DNA of 64,000 nt from Rostrohypoxylon terebratum (taxonomy: Eukaryota > Ascomycota > Sordariomycetes > Xylariales > Hypoxylaceae), in assembly GCA_022497145.1 (NCBI GenBank), contig MU385895.1, forward strand, positions 1 to 64,000, in the 5' to 3' direction. Below, one piece after another: positions 22,051 to 35,150 of the stretch. The translations under genes were made by a program, and so were the position numbers. The notes under the pieces are model-generated. The model made no database searches, was not told the origin of the DNA, and saw nothing but the letters and a program-made list of their open reading frames with translations. Each line of letters opens with the position of its first letter. Position 1 is the first letter of the stretch.

Positions 22051-23612
22051 GGAGTTACCTAGGGTGCAAGGGGGCAATCGTCAATTCATTTCTTGGAGTT
22101 CTATTTTCCTAGTCTACGAGGATTTAATCTTACCTCAAAGCGCATTTACATACCAATTCCGCATGAAAGAGAGGGCATTTGGAAAGGCGAAAGGCAAAAA
22201 AATATACCTATATCTAAAGCAGTGCATTAACTCATAATCCTTCTCTTCATTTTACTCTACTAATCTTCGACACACATCGCTCTCATCCCGTTTTACTATT
22301 ATGGGCTTACCAACCGTCGTTATGCGGACTCCTGTACAAGCGCTATGCGGAGGAGCCACAATTGCCCTTCATCAGATCTGATATGTTCATATTTTGATAC
22401 CCACATATTCTTTCTCAAAGTCGTGCCACCCGGGTCTAGCCAAGGGAGGGTCGTGATCATGTACCTAGATTCTAGGTGTCTTAGTTGTTGATGGGTTGGC
22501 AATGAGACAATAAACAGAGATCCACGAGGAAGAAGCCGCATGCCAATACTTCCTAACTCTCTCCACTCGTTTAATTATCAACCATTCGCAGCAAGGGGCG
22601 AGATATTTTGCTCATAAAATGACGCATTCCATTCGCTTCGTATTGGAACAGTGGTATTGGAAGGGCTAAGAGTAAGGAGACATGAGATGGGATGGGTATT
22701 GGATATTATTGGTTTGGTCCGTTGAATTGATGTGGGCGGAGTCGAGAGAAATGCCGAATAGGACCGTTGCAATACAGCTCAGCATCCGATCCCATACTAC
22801 CACCTATCTACGGTAACAGCACATATCGTCGCAATCATCCCACGGGTTCTCCACTAGCAGACAACGGTCGTTCGGACCTGTTATTGGTGCCTGCGCTCTC
22901 TCGCATTTGCAACGCAGGCGCTTCCGCAATGCGCACATAGGGAGGCGTACATACCAGGGTGGAAGGGGAAGCATTGAGAGATTTCGGCTAAGCAACTTGG
23001 CGAAATTTCGAACGTGGCGGTGGATTATTACAATAAGATTCAGGAGTAGGGATGCAGGAACAGTACATATTACAGCGAGATAAAAAAAATCGATTAAAAA
23101 TGGCAAAAAAACAAGAACCAATCTCGAACACTAGACCCTGGCGATATACAGTCAGATCACAGACCCAAATCATTGGATCCACCCGGCAAATACACGAACA
23201 AATGAACCAATCACAACTAACGAGCCAGTAAACATCAAATGGGCTAGGAAGAAGTTCTAGAGTGATCCATCTATCATTGATGTAAGTGAACCGTAGATCG
23301 TAGGGCTGTCTAATTACCATTTACGCGTAGGACGCGTCAACGAGTCGATCAGGCACAGCTGCGCAAATGAACCCCCAAGTAAGGGATTTCCAATATTCCA
23401 ACCTAAATATTACTACGCCTCCATCCGCGCACAGTACGTACATAGGTAGGTAACAATAGATGCGTTACTAGGTGAAGTAAGTAAGCACTATTGGCACCCT
23501 ATATTGCGACTCCTATATTACAACCCACCCACCTATACACTCCAAAAAGTGACCTAGGTCCTAGCCCATTAATATTGTTTCAGCAGAGAAATGGAAGAAA
23601 CAGTCAGCAGCA
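22051..23612. other. Intergenic, 1.6 kb, no gene seen
   Basis: Downstream of the glutaminase gene. A few minus-strand open frames of 64-110 codons overlap one another and look random. Contains TAGGTAGGTA and GACCTAGGTCCTAG motifs near 23450 and 23552. Confidence 0.5.
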
Positions 23613-23683
<71 letters not shown>

Positions 23684-23784
23684 CGGGGGNNNNNNNNNNA
23701 CCCCCCCCCCCTACTCCCCCAAAACATTCTCGCTTGGCCTCCCCCATTTATTTTTTTTTCCCCCTCAAATTTAATAAAAATCAA

Positions 23785-23820
<36 letters not shown>
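23613..23820. other. Assembly gap in poly-G / poly-C runs
   Basis: About 77 almost pure G bases (23613-23689) run into ten N (23690-23699), followed by C-runs, a short AT/pyrimidine stretch and another run of about 27 C (23788-23814), then A10. The G-only stretch with isolated C, ending exactly at a fixed-size N block, looks like a contig end extended with low-quality two-colour poly-G sequence and then scaffolded. Open frames across it (poly-Gly or poly-Pro) are artefacts. Confidence 0.85.
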
Positions 23821-23825
<5 letters not shown>

Positions 23826-24592
23826 GGATGAAAGGATGCGATCAATGGATGGATGAGGACCCCCGACCCGACCCGAGACCCGGTCCAGGTCCAGAACCCG
23901 CTTGTGACGATCCCCACCGAGTTGCCAAGTTCGTGACCTTGCCAAACCCCGTCTAGACCCTTCGAACAACATTCGATGAATCATCTCATCCCACATTGTT
24001 AATGGTATAGCCTCATTTTTACCCCTCAATGTCAACAGGTCGAAATATCAGAACGTGCATGGGTTGAAACAGACATATGCGAGAAAATCAAGGCAATTTT
24101 GATGAAGAGTTGCTATTCGGACGTATCTCAATTTTTGACCGCTGTCTTAATTACAAAAAGCATACTAAAGTCTAAAGACAAAACGAACCGAACCAGAAAT
24201 TGTGAGCCGCGTAGCCGTCCTGGGTCAAAAAAAGGATATCACATTCTAATTTTTCGCTATTCCCGTACCTGGAAAACTGGAAAGGTATTACTGATGTATG
24301 TTTTGAAGTTTTATGCAACTTTTCCAGTGCCCGTGTCCGTGTGATTGAAGTCAGTAGTAAAACCTCGTGTCGACTGACCCCTCCTTTCCCCTTAAAAATC
24401 TTAGCAACCTTGTGCATTGATGCCTGCCGCTGTCACATTTAGGTGCCGGTATCCCTACGCTCTTTGCATTACACCCTGGCCCTAAAATTAGGTGTACGCA
24501 ATCCCGGAGAGCTGGGTTAGCTGCCGTTTCTAGGGCTATTGATTGGAGCTCGGCAGTTGAGATTTTTAAATCGGATCGATTGACATATCCGA
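23821..24592. other. Intergenic, no gene seen
   Basis: Spacer between the assembly gap and the 3' end of the ceramidase gene. Small open frames on both strands overlap and show no family match. Confidence 0.45.
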
Positions 24593-27169
24593 TCATCCAA
24601 CCAACTCAAATTCCCCGCTGACTCCTTCAAACTCCGTGATCTCCCCCACCAAATTCTTGGCGTCCCCAAAATACCGGAGCCGATACCGCCCCGGCTCCGC
24701 CCACGGGTCCGTTGTTTCCCAAGTTATCTCCACCTCGCTGGTACCGAGAATTTCGCTCGTGCGGCGCCAGCGGAACACTAGGTGCCAATCGCGGTCGTCG
24801 CGGACTACATCCCACATCGCCATCGCGTTGTCCTGTGGCCCGCTAGCTGTATTGAGTTTTTCGACTACTGCGTAACTTCGTTCAAGTCTGAGGTTATTCC
24901 TTGGGTTGGCGCCGACAAATTTCGCCGTCACTGACCTACCCTTCTCATATGTCTCTTCTACATCCTGCTTTACTTGCCCAAAGTGTTTGAAAAGCGGAGG
25001 GGAATCGTGAATGACCTGAGGGATAAAACTAAGGCTTCGGTTGCTGTTATCCGGTGGCTCCGGTCCTACGGGTGGTCGGCTGCTAGTCGATGAACTCAAG
25101 TAGGGGATCCAGGATAAAGTAACATTGATGTAGGCTGCTAAGGTATGTGGCCCGTATAATGTGCTCGCACCTTCGTATCGTTGAATCCTGTTTTTATTCA
25201 TTGTAAGTATGCTGCATAAGAAGGTCATGGGATAGTCAAATTTAGGAAAATGTATGTTTTTTCAGCAGGCCTTGACAATGTGAATAGTCACACTACAACA
25301 CCCAAGGATGGTGATGGTCAATATGCAGATAGATACAGTGAAGAAATGAAATAGAACTTACCCGTATTCTTCCTCTGTGCTAATATAATGCGTATAGGTG
25401 TTTGCAGGCCCACCAAGAACGACTACCGGCGGTGCCGATTGAGCATTCTCGTCTGCGAAAGACGCCTTGACTCGGTCGCTAACGGCATTCTTCCAGCGCC
25501 GTCCAGCCATAGTCGTTGCCTCTCCAGGGCTGACAATAATTACTAATTGGCCGACACGGAAAACTTGCACATCAACCACGTTTGGTGTCCACTGGTACGG
25601 GCTAAATACTTCACCGACGTCGAGTAAGATCGGTTTAGGAGAATGACAGGAAATTTGCTCCTTTGATGGCGCCTTGAGCAAGCCGCCGACGACACGCCAT
25701 ACCGGCGAGGTATTCGATGCATTGTTGTTGTGTTGCGTGAAGTCGAACGCGCCTGGTCCGTCAGAGGTACCGGCTGCGAAAGAGTAGCCCAAGGCAGCAG
25801 GGCATGTCATAACTGCCGTTCCGTTGGGTAACTGAAACTTATGATTTGACATATTGTGGAAGGTGTGGAAGGCTTTGACCCAACCTCCACGAACTGGATT
25901 TGGTGCTAAGTTGAGCTGATCGTATAGTTTCTTAGCAGGCTCAAATTGACGTTTGCCAATTTCAAAACACGATGAGGTTCCTTCATCTTTTTCCCGGAAG
26001 AAAGGGCCTCTAGCGTGGCATTTCTGAGATCGGCCATCGCTGCATGTACTATTCTCGAAGCTGCACATTTGTCCTGTGCCATCCTCACACCATGCCCCAA
26101 GGACGTTGGGGCTAGTGTCGCCGACGTTTGCCTGAGAAAAGCCGGCAACAAATCCCTCAGCGGCAGACTCGTCATCAACAACGCTCTTCTCAAACAAGTA
26201 GGCCGCTACACCTTTATTATCACCGGATATCAACGTGTTGTTTCCAAGCACGGAAGTGCCATGGGTAGGAAACCAGGTCAGAACACCAATGTTTTTGCCA
26301 TCAGAGATCCGTTGAAATTTCAGGAGAGTCAAATCCTTTTCCACAGATCCATCATCTTCAGAGCTGATATTATATCTCGCACGTTCCTCTTCCGGATTTG
26401 CGAGATACGCGAAAAGACTGCGGTTGATGTTGGCCCCAAAGACCTTGGTAGATCCAACGCTTAGACGTCCTGGCGTAAGACTTTCATGAGCTCGACGAAT
26501 TGATAAAAGGGCACCATCAACAATAGCTCTATAGCTCTGTCGATCAAAACCCTTGCTCGTGATCTGGGGTAAAAGGTAGTTGAGCCAAGCCCCGGGACCC
26601 GAGTGAGAATGAGTCCCAGTCACAGCCAAATTGTGCCGGCCGTAATTCTCATACTCAGGCCCAAGATCCCGTAGGCCTGAGAGAATTCCATATCGGACAG
26701 CCGTGTCACCAGACTGAGTGTCCAAAACAAGATAAACAAAGCTATCGGCTGGATTGGTTGGATCAGCCACGATAAAGGCTCTAGAATAGAGGCGCTGTCG
26801 TAAACCAGTTCCAATCTGGTGAGGGTCTGCATATCCCATCAAATTGATCTCAACACAAGGCCCGGTAATATCGGCCTTGCCTACTCCGATGAGATATTCA
26901 TCGCCATGACTCACTTTAGTCGTTGAGTCCTGCCCAACACGAGTGCCCGTACACAGCCACGACGCCCATCCGTAGATTGCCGAACCAACTGGTGTAAAGG
27001 TCGCTATTAATGCGAACACTATGACGAACGATATGATGAAATTGAAAACAGAACGAGTCGCGCTTGGAGTATTGACAGTAAGGTCCTGTTGCAGTCCCAG
27101 GAACGGCGCGGATTCCTCGGCTTTCCTGCTTCGTTTGCTCCACCGCATCTTGACCAACGATATCTTCAC
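24593..27169 (-). CDS. Neutral ceramidase, 2 exons
   Basis: Hydrolyses ceramide to sphingosine and fatty acid. Exons 27169-25362 and 25187-24593 (donor gtaagt, acceptor aaaacag) join in frame to 800 residues across EEYG-IQRYEGAS. The catalytic domain starts at about residue 90 (YLIGVGKADITGP), with GTHSHSGPGAW, THGTSVLGNN and the nucleophile motif NVGDTSPN near residues 351-356; the C-terminal Ig-like domain follows the splice (EGASTLYGPHTL to the end). It begins not with a cleavable secretory signal but with a basic cytosolic stretch followed by one hydrophobic helix (about residues 41-62), so it should be a type II membrane protein facing the secretory lumen or outside. Divergent from the BCAS2 gene with about 700 bases between starts. 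Confidence 0.93.
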
Positions 27170-27875
27170 TACACACTAGACTTGTCTCGATATAGCAGAT
27201 AAGACCCGATATTCTGAATATCTAGGCAGATAATACGAGCCACCTAGAGGGTTGGCAAGCGAGTCATTCGACGCAACGACCATAAGATCTGTCGCGGCGG
27301 TTGCACAGGACAAAATAATGCGTCAGGTCCATTCCAGGGGGTTGGTTTTCGTATCTACCGCCCTCAACTATCCAGAACTGAGGAGATGTATATTCAATCG
27401 GCCGAGAAAGCCTTGTTTTCCAAATAAATTTAAGGAATAGTTGAAGATCCTAAGGTTCGTTGGTTCCTGAGTGAGTCAGATCCACTTAAGAAACTCAAAC
27501 GAAGTAAATGATGCCTTCTTTCACTTATCGCGCAGGTAGTACAACGCACCCGACATGAGACAATGTACGTCATTGGGATTTGGAAGCTCCAACCAACCCC
27601 TGCTGTGCCACCCCCAATTCAAACAAGCCCCGAACAATCCACGGACTCCGCTTCCTGTCTAGCTCCACCCCTTATTAAATCAGACACAGCTGGCACCAGC
27701 TGCGTGTGATCTGCTTACACTTTATCCAGATAACGATAACGATATCGAAATTCCCGTCGCGAAGCTCGGAGCTGCATCTTCAACATTTCCAGCCTCTGTT
27801 CAATTGGCGACAATATCTTCAACATATAAGAACCCTCCAACCAATTTACAGAGGCTCAAGAGAGAGTGAGCCAAA
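27170..27875. other. Shared divergent promoter region (ceramidase / BCAS2)
   Basis: About 700 bases between two divergent starts. A CT-rich tract and CAACATATAAGAACC lie 50-100 bases before the BCAS2 ATG. No separate gene seen. Confidence 0.5.
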
Positions 27876-28564
27876 ATGTCGTCCATACGAACCACCGTCC
27901 ACGATTCGCTCCCATGTAAGCCACCCTCTCCCACCAATTCCATCTCAACCACACCTCCACCGCCAACACCCAACTAACAAAACCCCCCATAGACGTCGAC
28001 GACGAACCCACACCCGCCGAGCGCGCCGCCGCCAAATCCCTCATCGCCGCCGAAGCCACCACATCTCCCACCCCCCAATCCTCCGTGCCCCCCCTCCGCG
28101 AGCCCAACTTCAGCCCCCTAATAACCGCCGAACTATCGCGCATCGCGTCCAAGACGCCGCTAACAGCAATCGACCTCACCCGCTACGAAGCCCCCCCCTC
28201 GCCCCCCTCCTCCCCCTCCCCAGACACCCTCCAAACCTCCCTCTCTCGCGCCTACACGGCACAAACCTACCTCCTAGGCCGCCAAGCGCACCTGCAGCTC
28301 CTCGAGACCTACGGCAAGAACGCGTGGCTGATCGGCAACTGGCAGCTCGAAGCCGAGGTGCAGGCACTAGAGCGCGAGCTAGCGGACACAAAGGAAGAGA
28401 TCGACGTGCTGAACATCCAGCGCCGGCGCGCCCAGGACGAGGTAGGCGGTGAGTTGAAGGGGTTGGAGGAGACGTGGAAGCGCGGTGTGAGTAGGGTCTT
28501 GGAGACCGAGATCGCGACCGAGGGTTTGCGGCAGCAGGTTCTGGAGAAGCAGAGGGGAGGGTGA
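27876..28564 (+). CDS. Pre-mRNA splicing factor SPF27/BCAS2 family, 2 exons
   Basis: Subunit of the Prp19 (NineTeen) complex of the spliceosome, nuclear. A 40-base first exon (27876-27915, MSSIRTTVHDSLP) and exon 27993-28564 join in frame through DSLPYVDDEP, the conserved start of the family, giving 203 residues (usual length about 200-230). Further marks are LREPNFSPLITAELSRI, the Pro/Ser-rich loop near residues 80-95, and a long C-terminal coiled coil (LLETYGKNAWLIGNWQLEAE onward). Codons are unusually C-rich in the middle of exon 2. Homology and exon structure agree. It ends 336 bases from the convergent pkaR gene. Confidence 0.9.
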
Positions 28565-28900
28565 TAAATCCGTCATGGCGCTACTACGGCTGGGAGGTTA
28601 TACAATTTCAAATTGCAGATGAATGTTGAGTGGTTAAAACTGTGCCAAAAGATAAAATACGGACCAAGGCGTTTAGGAGAGTCAATGTCTATTACAAGGC
28701 GATTCCAGCATTGATAACAATGCTTCTAATACGGTATCAATGAATATCATAAAACCTATTTAACAAGGAAAACGAGGGTAATTCCGAGAACGCCTCCTCC
28801 AAAAGAATGCTGCCGTCCGTCTAGACTACTTCCAATCCTGGAGCATCATGTATCTAATCCTCACTTCTGCAACTCCAAAAAAAGTGCAATCAATTTAGGA
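28565..28900. other. Convergent 3' spacer
   Basis: 336 bases between the stops of the BCAS2 gene and the PKA regulatory subunit gene, AT-rich with several AATAAA-like words (for example near 28654). No gene. Confidence 0.5.
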
Positions 28901-30327
28901 TTACGAATGTAGGGGATCGATATCTTCGACCCCTGACTTGACGCCCACATATCTAGTTCGTCTCATGATACTCTCAACGGGCCCAAGTAGCCTCTGGAAC
29001 GCGTTCTTGCCTAGCGTCGCAACTTTTACCTCAGTCGAGCTGATAACATCCGCCGCTCGGGGCTTGTCGTCTAGGAGCGCAAGCTCGCCGAAGAAGTCGC
29101 CCTTCTTATAATGCTTGACAGACTGTGACCCGCCATCCTTGTACGCATCTGCCTCGCCATCTTCTAATAGGAAGAACGACTTGCCGATATCGCCCTGCTT
29201 GATGATTGTGTACCCTTTCGGGAATTTCTTGGTCTCCAGCGCGTCGGCGATCTTCGACCTCTCGTAGGGCGTAAGGGAAGAAAGGAGCGGTACTTCTTCT
29301 AGGAAGCTCTCGTATAATCGCCTGCGCGCGAACGTAGACTCCATGAGAATGCGACGGAACGTGACACGGTCAAGTGCCCATAGATTACAGCCAGCCTCGG
29401 CAGAAACAACGGTGGCTGCTCTTGGCGCATTGTACATCAAGGCCAATTCACCAAAAGAGCCACCAGCCTGGATGTTGCCTACATTGTCCCCCATCCCGTC
29501 CGGGCCCGGTTGCAATGCGCCGGAGTGATTGACGTATACGTCAAAAGAGCCTTTCTCGACAACGTAGAAGTAATCGCCTGCATCGCCTTGGGTAATGACC
29601 TGGAAAAATGTTAGATTTAACACTAGAAACGGAAACGTAACAATCATACTTTGATATCTTTAGCTGGGATAGGCTTTTCTTGCAGAGCGCCTAGGATCTG
29701 CGCGTTTTGCTCGTCGTCAAGATGACTGAACAAGAAGTTGTTTTCAATGGCCTTCTGTAGCCTTTGTAGCTGTTCTGGTGTCTTGGGGTAGGATGGAGGC
29801 GTCCAGTTGTCATTGACGTCTGCTACTGGCTTTAGCGATTCGGCGGACACAGAGGTACGGCGACCAAAGTTGTACTGGGCCGGATAGCTATCGGGGTTGG
29901 GGGGCGTTCGCATAGAGTACGAAGGGCCGTCTGCAAACCCATCGCCTCCAAACGGACCACGGAAAGTCGCGCCCGAGATATTGTGAGCACCGAATGATGG
30001 AGTCGTGGGGGAAGTAATTGTGTCGTTCTCGTCTTCCTCTACAACATTCAGCAGACCTCCAGATGATCCATTGGTAGCCTCGGCTTTAGTTGCGTCGCCA
30101 CCAAAGGGGTTTGAGTTTGAGCCGAAAGGGCTCGTGAAAGCTGTACCCGACATAGCACAAGTTTTACGAGTTGATGGGGGTTTTCGCGTCAGGTGGGCAG
30201 CGCGTTCGTCTGCGAGACGTCGGTGGAAGTGGTCGGAACAAAATTGTAGGAGATCGGACGGATTCTTGAGTCGAATCTGGCTCACGAGGGAGTCTATTTC
30301 TTTCTGGTAAGCAGCAGGCAGAGACAT
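28901..30327 (-). CDS. pkaR: cAMP-dependent protein kinase regulatory subunit, 2 exons
   Basis: Binds and inhibits the PKA catalytic subunit and releases it on cAMP binding. Exons 30327-29650 and 29599-28901 (intron 29600-29649) join in frame at KDIKV-ITQGDAGDYF to 458 residues. Residues 1-45 match the dimerisation/docking helices (AYQKEIDSLVSQI..PSDLLQFCSDHF). A low-complexity linker follows, with the inhibitor site GRRTSVSAES at about 155-164, where Ser replaces a true substrate in a phosphorylatable RRxS context. Two tandem cyclic-nucleotide-binding domains come next, each with the phosphate-binding cassette: FGELALMYNAPRAATV and FGELALLDDKPRAADV. The length and order fit fungal PKA-R. It has a long upstream non-coding region of about 2.8 kb, common for this gene in filamentous fungi. 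Confidence 0.95.
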
Positions 30328-33172
30328 GGCGCATAAGGCAGAAGGGTGAAACTAAGGCAGCAAACGAGTGTGATATGACTTAATGTCTCAACAAAAGGAT
30401 GTAGTTTACTAAACGATAGGATGATGTAGGTGTACTAGATGGAAGAACTCGGAATGTAACGAAGGAAGCGAAAGTCAAGTTGTATTATTATTATTACCTA
30501 CTATGCGTGTAGGGTTGATCTCAGGGGATGTGCACGGAGGATCCGCGTTCTTGCCGACAATTTATATAGATTCTAGAAGCTCAGGCTATTTCGTGAAATC
30601 CAGCTAGGATCAGCCGATGGCTTGTGTTTAATGGATGATGAATGGAGATGTTGAAATGACAAGGCGCTAAAGGAAGGTGGATGTGGTATGTGCAACACAA
30701 GACGAGGCTATGCCCTAAAAATGTAGAGAATCATGGGATATGACCGGGGAAAGATTGCGAATGTATCGTAAGCAATCAGTTATTTGAATGGTCAATGATA
30801 GGATCAGAAAGAGGACATGCTACAAAAGGTATGTGTACACAGAGAAAACCAGAAAGAAGACAGCTGAATGTGCCAAGGCAGCTTAACAAACAGAGAGACC
30901 GATGATGGACCCATGGGTGTAATGTAAAATAGTTTATGTGGGTGCGGAATAGAGATGAAGCTGAAGCTGAGGGTAAGGGTAAGGACAACAACCAAACCAC
31001 TTACTATTCCAAGTACACAAATGATACAATCACCTCTGACTCGTAGCGAGTTTCCAACAATCAAGACCGACAACTATACTTGTGCGCAATCCACTCTTTT
31101 CCTCTTATCAAAGTAGAAAAGTCCGATGTCGACGATGAGGCCGGATGAATACTTCAAGGTTGTCGATGGAGACGGAGTCAGAAATGAGGTGGGGTAGAAG
31201 CGAAGATGATCAAATCTCTTTTTACCCCTGAGCGCAACTTATAACTAGGTACAATACAGGAACTAATGTAACAGATAGGCGTAGCGATTCTTTTTTGAAC
31301 AGATCTAATAGAAGAGGAGGATGTTATGATATGATAGATTTCAATATGGTAATTATCGTAGTTATTGGAGTTTCGGTTTCAAGGTTGTCTGTGGCAAAAA
31401 GAGTGACGATTTGAGGGGGGGGACCAGTTCTTGAGTTTGGGACTGGAAAGATCATTGAATTGCGCTTAACCTCTTAGCCCTTGGGACCTTGGAGACTTTG
31501 GGGGGAGTGGGGCAGATCAAGGACGCGAATTCCCCAGTTAAAGCTCAGTAGAGGCCTTTATTTGGCCCCAGCTCCTTTTTCCTTAAAGCTTCTTTGCATT
31601 CTTCGCAGCTTCCAGAAGGGAGCACAGACCAACAAGGTATCCGTGTCACTTAACAGGTATGTATGTACCTACCATCTGCGCTATCTGCAGCTTGCCAACG
31701 CAGCTGAGCTTGTGGGAGTTTGTACCTCCCGGTCAAATATACCTACTGGTTAACAGCCGTCGACATGATGCAACCCAATGTTAGCTAGGTAGGCAGGTAG
31801 CAGGCAGGTACGTAAAGGAAATTCAACAAACACCCTGTGTATAGATCAATTCAGAATGACTTTGTTAATTAAGAAAAATACCTACTACCTACCTACTACT
31901 GGTACCTACCTAGTAGTACCTACATTAGTATTTCTACATACATTCCACATTCTAGGTACATGTAGAATACCTAGTACCATGTAACCCGGAACCTTGAACC
32001 TTCGTCATGCATTGCGGGAGATGTACATACATAGGTAGTAGTAATTGCCGTCGACTGTGTAGCGCAAACAACGAGCCCTTTCTTTGTGAAACCTGTTAGT
32101 CTTCAAGGAGGAAGGGGTTTTATTTCTCACGTCACCTAGATCGGGATCGACCAAGTTCTTTCCCCTTTCTAGAAAAGACACTGTTGGTCCGAGCTCCCAA
32201 CTGCCAAAATAAAGCTGACAAGGGCTTTGGCTTTAATTCTTACCTCGCTCTAGCCTTGACTTTGACTTTGACTTCTATTCTAGACGATTTCTCATTCTTC
32301 AACATTCATCTGAATTGATAATCACACCGCTTATTTTGTTTTCACGCCTTGTCCCTTTATATGTTTTAATCCTGATGGATTTGTCTCCGGTATTTTTGGG
32401 ATGTGACACTCGAGATCAATGTATCTCTCCTCTGAAGCTAGAGCTATGATTCGTTGATTCCCCGATGCAAGAATTGAGTCATCGGTACCTACCATATACA
32501 TCACACACATGGTAGATGTACTAGATGTCCTTGATATTCTTAGATACAGCAGCGTCCGGTACTCTAAAGACAGGCATCTATTCGCTATGATATGCGTCGC
32601 TCTAATTGCTTACCCGCATACTGTCCCGTACCCGTCTCACTTAAGAACTTGCCTCACGTAAGCGTTGCCTGACCTATTGAGCGTTCGATAGGGCACGGAA
32701 CAGCATAGAGCCATAGGCTCATTCGTCCAGTCAGCTATATTCAGCTAATGACTATACCCCGAGGACAATGTGATTTATGACGAATGGTTCTGACGTTTAC
32801 TTATTCTTACGTTTACCTGAGTATGCGACATTTGCTCAGAAGCGTGGTATTGGTACGACTACCGGCTGAAACAGCCAGCCTTTAACGATCAAATATTGGC
32901 TCGAAGACTATTACTCAAGGAATTCGGAATGAGTAAGATGGGTCTCCTCCCGGAAACTCCGATTGAGTAGCAAGATCCTGTATGTGTTATCCGCCAATGA
33001 GGATGAAGAGTCGGTATTGGAGACCGAAATCATATTGTAATTCTATTCGAGTTGCAAACGCTTAACTGCTACTACCACTCTATGTCAACGGACCTCGACG
33101 ATTTTGACCATTTCCCCTCTATTCCCCATGCCGAATCATAATTGATTAATGATCTGCCATGCAAGTGAGTAC
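30328..33172. other. 2.8-kb non-coding region upstream of pkaR
   Basis: Between the pkaR start and the stop of the ethanolamine-phosphate cytidylyltransferase gene. It contains pyrimidine-rich minus-strand tracts (30800-31080, 31260-31330) fitting a long pkaR leader and a dense group of ACCTAC/CTAGTA words at 31878-31980. No gene-like open frame. Confidence 0.5.
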
Positions 33173-34649
33173 TCACGCTTCGGCCGCTATCTTCTCTTCT
33201 TTTCGACGTTGCTCTTCCTCGAGTATCTCTCGTTCTCGGTGCGCAGCCTCTCCGACGGCTTTCATGCCTTTCTTCCTCTGCCTCTCCTCGTAAAGGTCCC
33301 TGCTTTTCATTATACGCTGTACGATAGTACCGGCATTTACGTCTTGGAACTCGTGACTAGAAATTTCCTGGAAGATGCCCAGCTCCTTTGGCGCTGTGTA
33401 TGGGTCGTACGAAAGCGGCATGAATGCCGTAGGACCGTGGTACACGGCGTCAGGGGTACCCCATGGAGAACTTGTGAGATACGATTTGGTTGGCGAAAAG
33501 GGGGCGCCGAATATGACGGCATTAACATACTATTAATTTAAATATGGTCAGCGACGTCTCATTTGAAAACCGGTCTCAAGGAAATGATCACAAACCCGGC
33601 ACTGGAGGACACAGAGGCCGCGCTCATAAATATTCATGATGGGATAGTTGACTCCTTTCCAGGAATTAATGACCTCATCATCGTGCACACCAGCAACGAC
33701 AAAGACCGGACCGTAATCAGCGCCCTTACCACGGCGCTCATCGACAGCTTGCTGGTCGTACCAGCCCTCCTTTTTCGCTAGCTTCTCCTCTGTTAGGACA
33801 ACCTGTCGGAGAAATTCGATGTGTCCACTAGAAAATAAATCAAACCCTCCATCGACGTAAACAACCCTTTGGCCAGGCTTTGGACTTTGTCCCTTGAGTA
33901 ATGGACGGAATGAGCCTTTTTCTTCCGTAGCGTCAGTCTTCGCAGCCTTGGAGGCCGACCAGAAGAACACATCTGCGCCAGGACTTTTGCCGCTTTCGTC
34001 AGTGGCGTATTGGTTAATACGCTTCAGCATAGCAGCTCCCTCTGCTTTCCTCTCGGCTTCGGTACCACTGCCCTCTTCACCCGCAAGCATCTTCTCTAGT
34101 GACTTGATGAAATGTGTTCTCGTGCATAGCAACATGCGACCAACAAGATCAGTCGTCGATATACTCGGTGTGCGCTTGACGACCTTAAAACGACCCGCGG
34201 CCTTCACAAAGCGGTAGCAATCCTCACCGCTACTATCCGAAGTAATATCGTCTCCATGTACCACATACTTGCAGCCGAAATGACTTATGAAATCCAGCTG
34301 GGTCACATATGGGGCGTAAGCAACTGATCGGGTGACCCAGCGACAAGCGTCCACAGCGGAGAGTCTTTTCTCATATAAAACCCAGGATCAGCAGAACGCT
34401 CCTCAGAATACGATCTGGGAAGAGCTATCCGTACCGTTCCCGCAGATTCATGACTGTCGGGCCTTTGTTTTCCAAGATAGCCTCGTCGGAATGCACACCG
34501 ACATATAGCTCTGTGCCTAGTTGGCGGGCCTGCAACATCGCACCGGCATGACCGTGGTGGAAGAAATCCCAACATCCATCGACCCAGATTCGGTCGTCTA
34601 GAAGCTCCGGGGCAGGTGGCCCAGATAGGACCTCTTGTTCTGAACTCAT
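33173..34649 (-). CDS. ECT1: Ethanolamine-phosphate cytidylyltransferase, 3 exons
   Basis: Makes CDP-ethanolamine from CTP and phosphoethanolamine in the Kennedy pathway. Exons 34649-34435, 34364-33596 and 33529-33173 join in frame to 446 residues. The N-terminal cytidylyltransferase fold has DGCWDFFHHGHAGAMLQAR (HxGH type) and, across the first intron, RERLSAVDACRWV, then KYVVHGDDIT and VKRTPSISTTDLVGRML. The second domain has VVYVDGGFDLFSSGHIEFLR, where the usual His before the dipeptide is Ser, and ends after KRRGPx-like linker sequence with EERQRKKGMKAVGEA and a charged helix. An in-frame ATG further upstream (34742) is less likely than MSSEQ at 34649. The third intron donor is GTTTGT, and a GTGAGT lies at the stop codon, so an additional 3' exon is possible. 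Confidence 0.92.
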
Positions 34650-35150
34650 GGTAAACACGCCTGGTAACGTAGTAAGAGATAATAGGTATCTAGCTTTAAA
34701 GGAGGAAAACAAGACAAAGTTCTCCCGATACGCGATGCTCAATTTAGAAGCTCAAATAAATTGATCGGTTAGAGTTGCCGAGCTTGGTGCTACAAAGTAA
34801 ATCGGAAGCATCGACACTGTCCTTGTGCGCCTTTTAGAGGGTGTAGCTCTTATGTACTATGTAGTAGCTCTCTACCGTGCCCCACACGGTCTATCGTAAC
34901 CCCTCATCTCGGCGCCCCTTATCGACAAGAGTTCCAAGCGAAGCTCCGCGACCCCACCGTCGTATCCTGCCGACATCTTTCATCCGATCGTCGTTTGCAT
35001 CATTTGTGTTCCCAGTTCCCAGCTAGTTACCTAATAAATGTAACCATTTATATCCAGTAGGCTACTTCTTATATCCGTGTGCAAATTACTACCTAGGACC
35101 TAGGTCCTCTATAAAAACTACCTACTAGGCCTACCTCATAAATCAAAACC
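34650..35150. other. Shared divergent promoter region (ECT1 / dioxygenase)
   Basis: 500 bases between divergent starts. A CCTAGGACCTAGGTCC palindromic motif lies at 35091-35107, about 45 bases before the dioxygenase ATG. No gene. Confidence 0.5.

Noticed and set aside
23491..23956. Open frames encoding poly-Gly and poly-Pro across the N block
   Set aside because: Products of homopolymer runs and unknown bases at an assembly gap.
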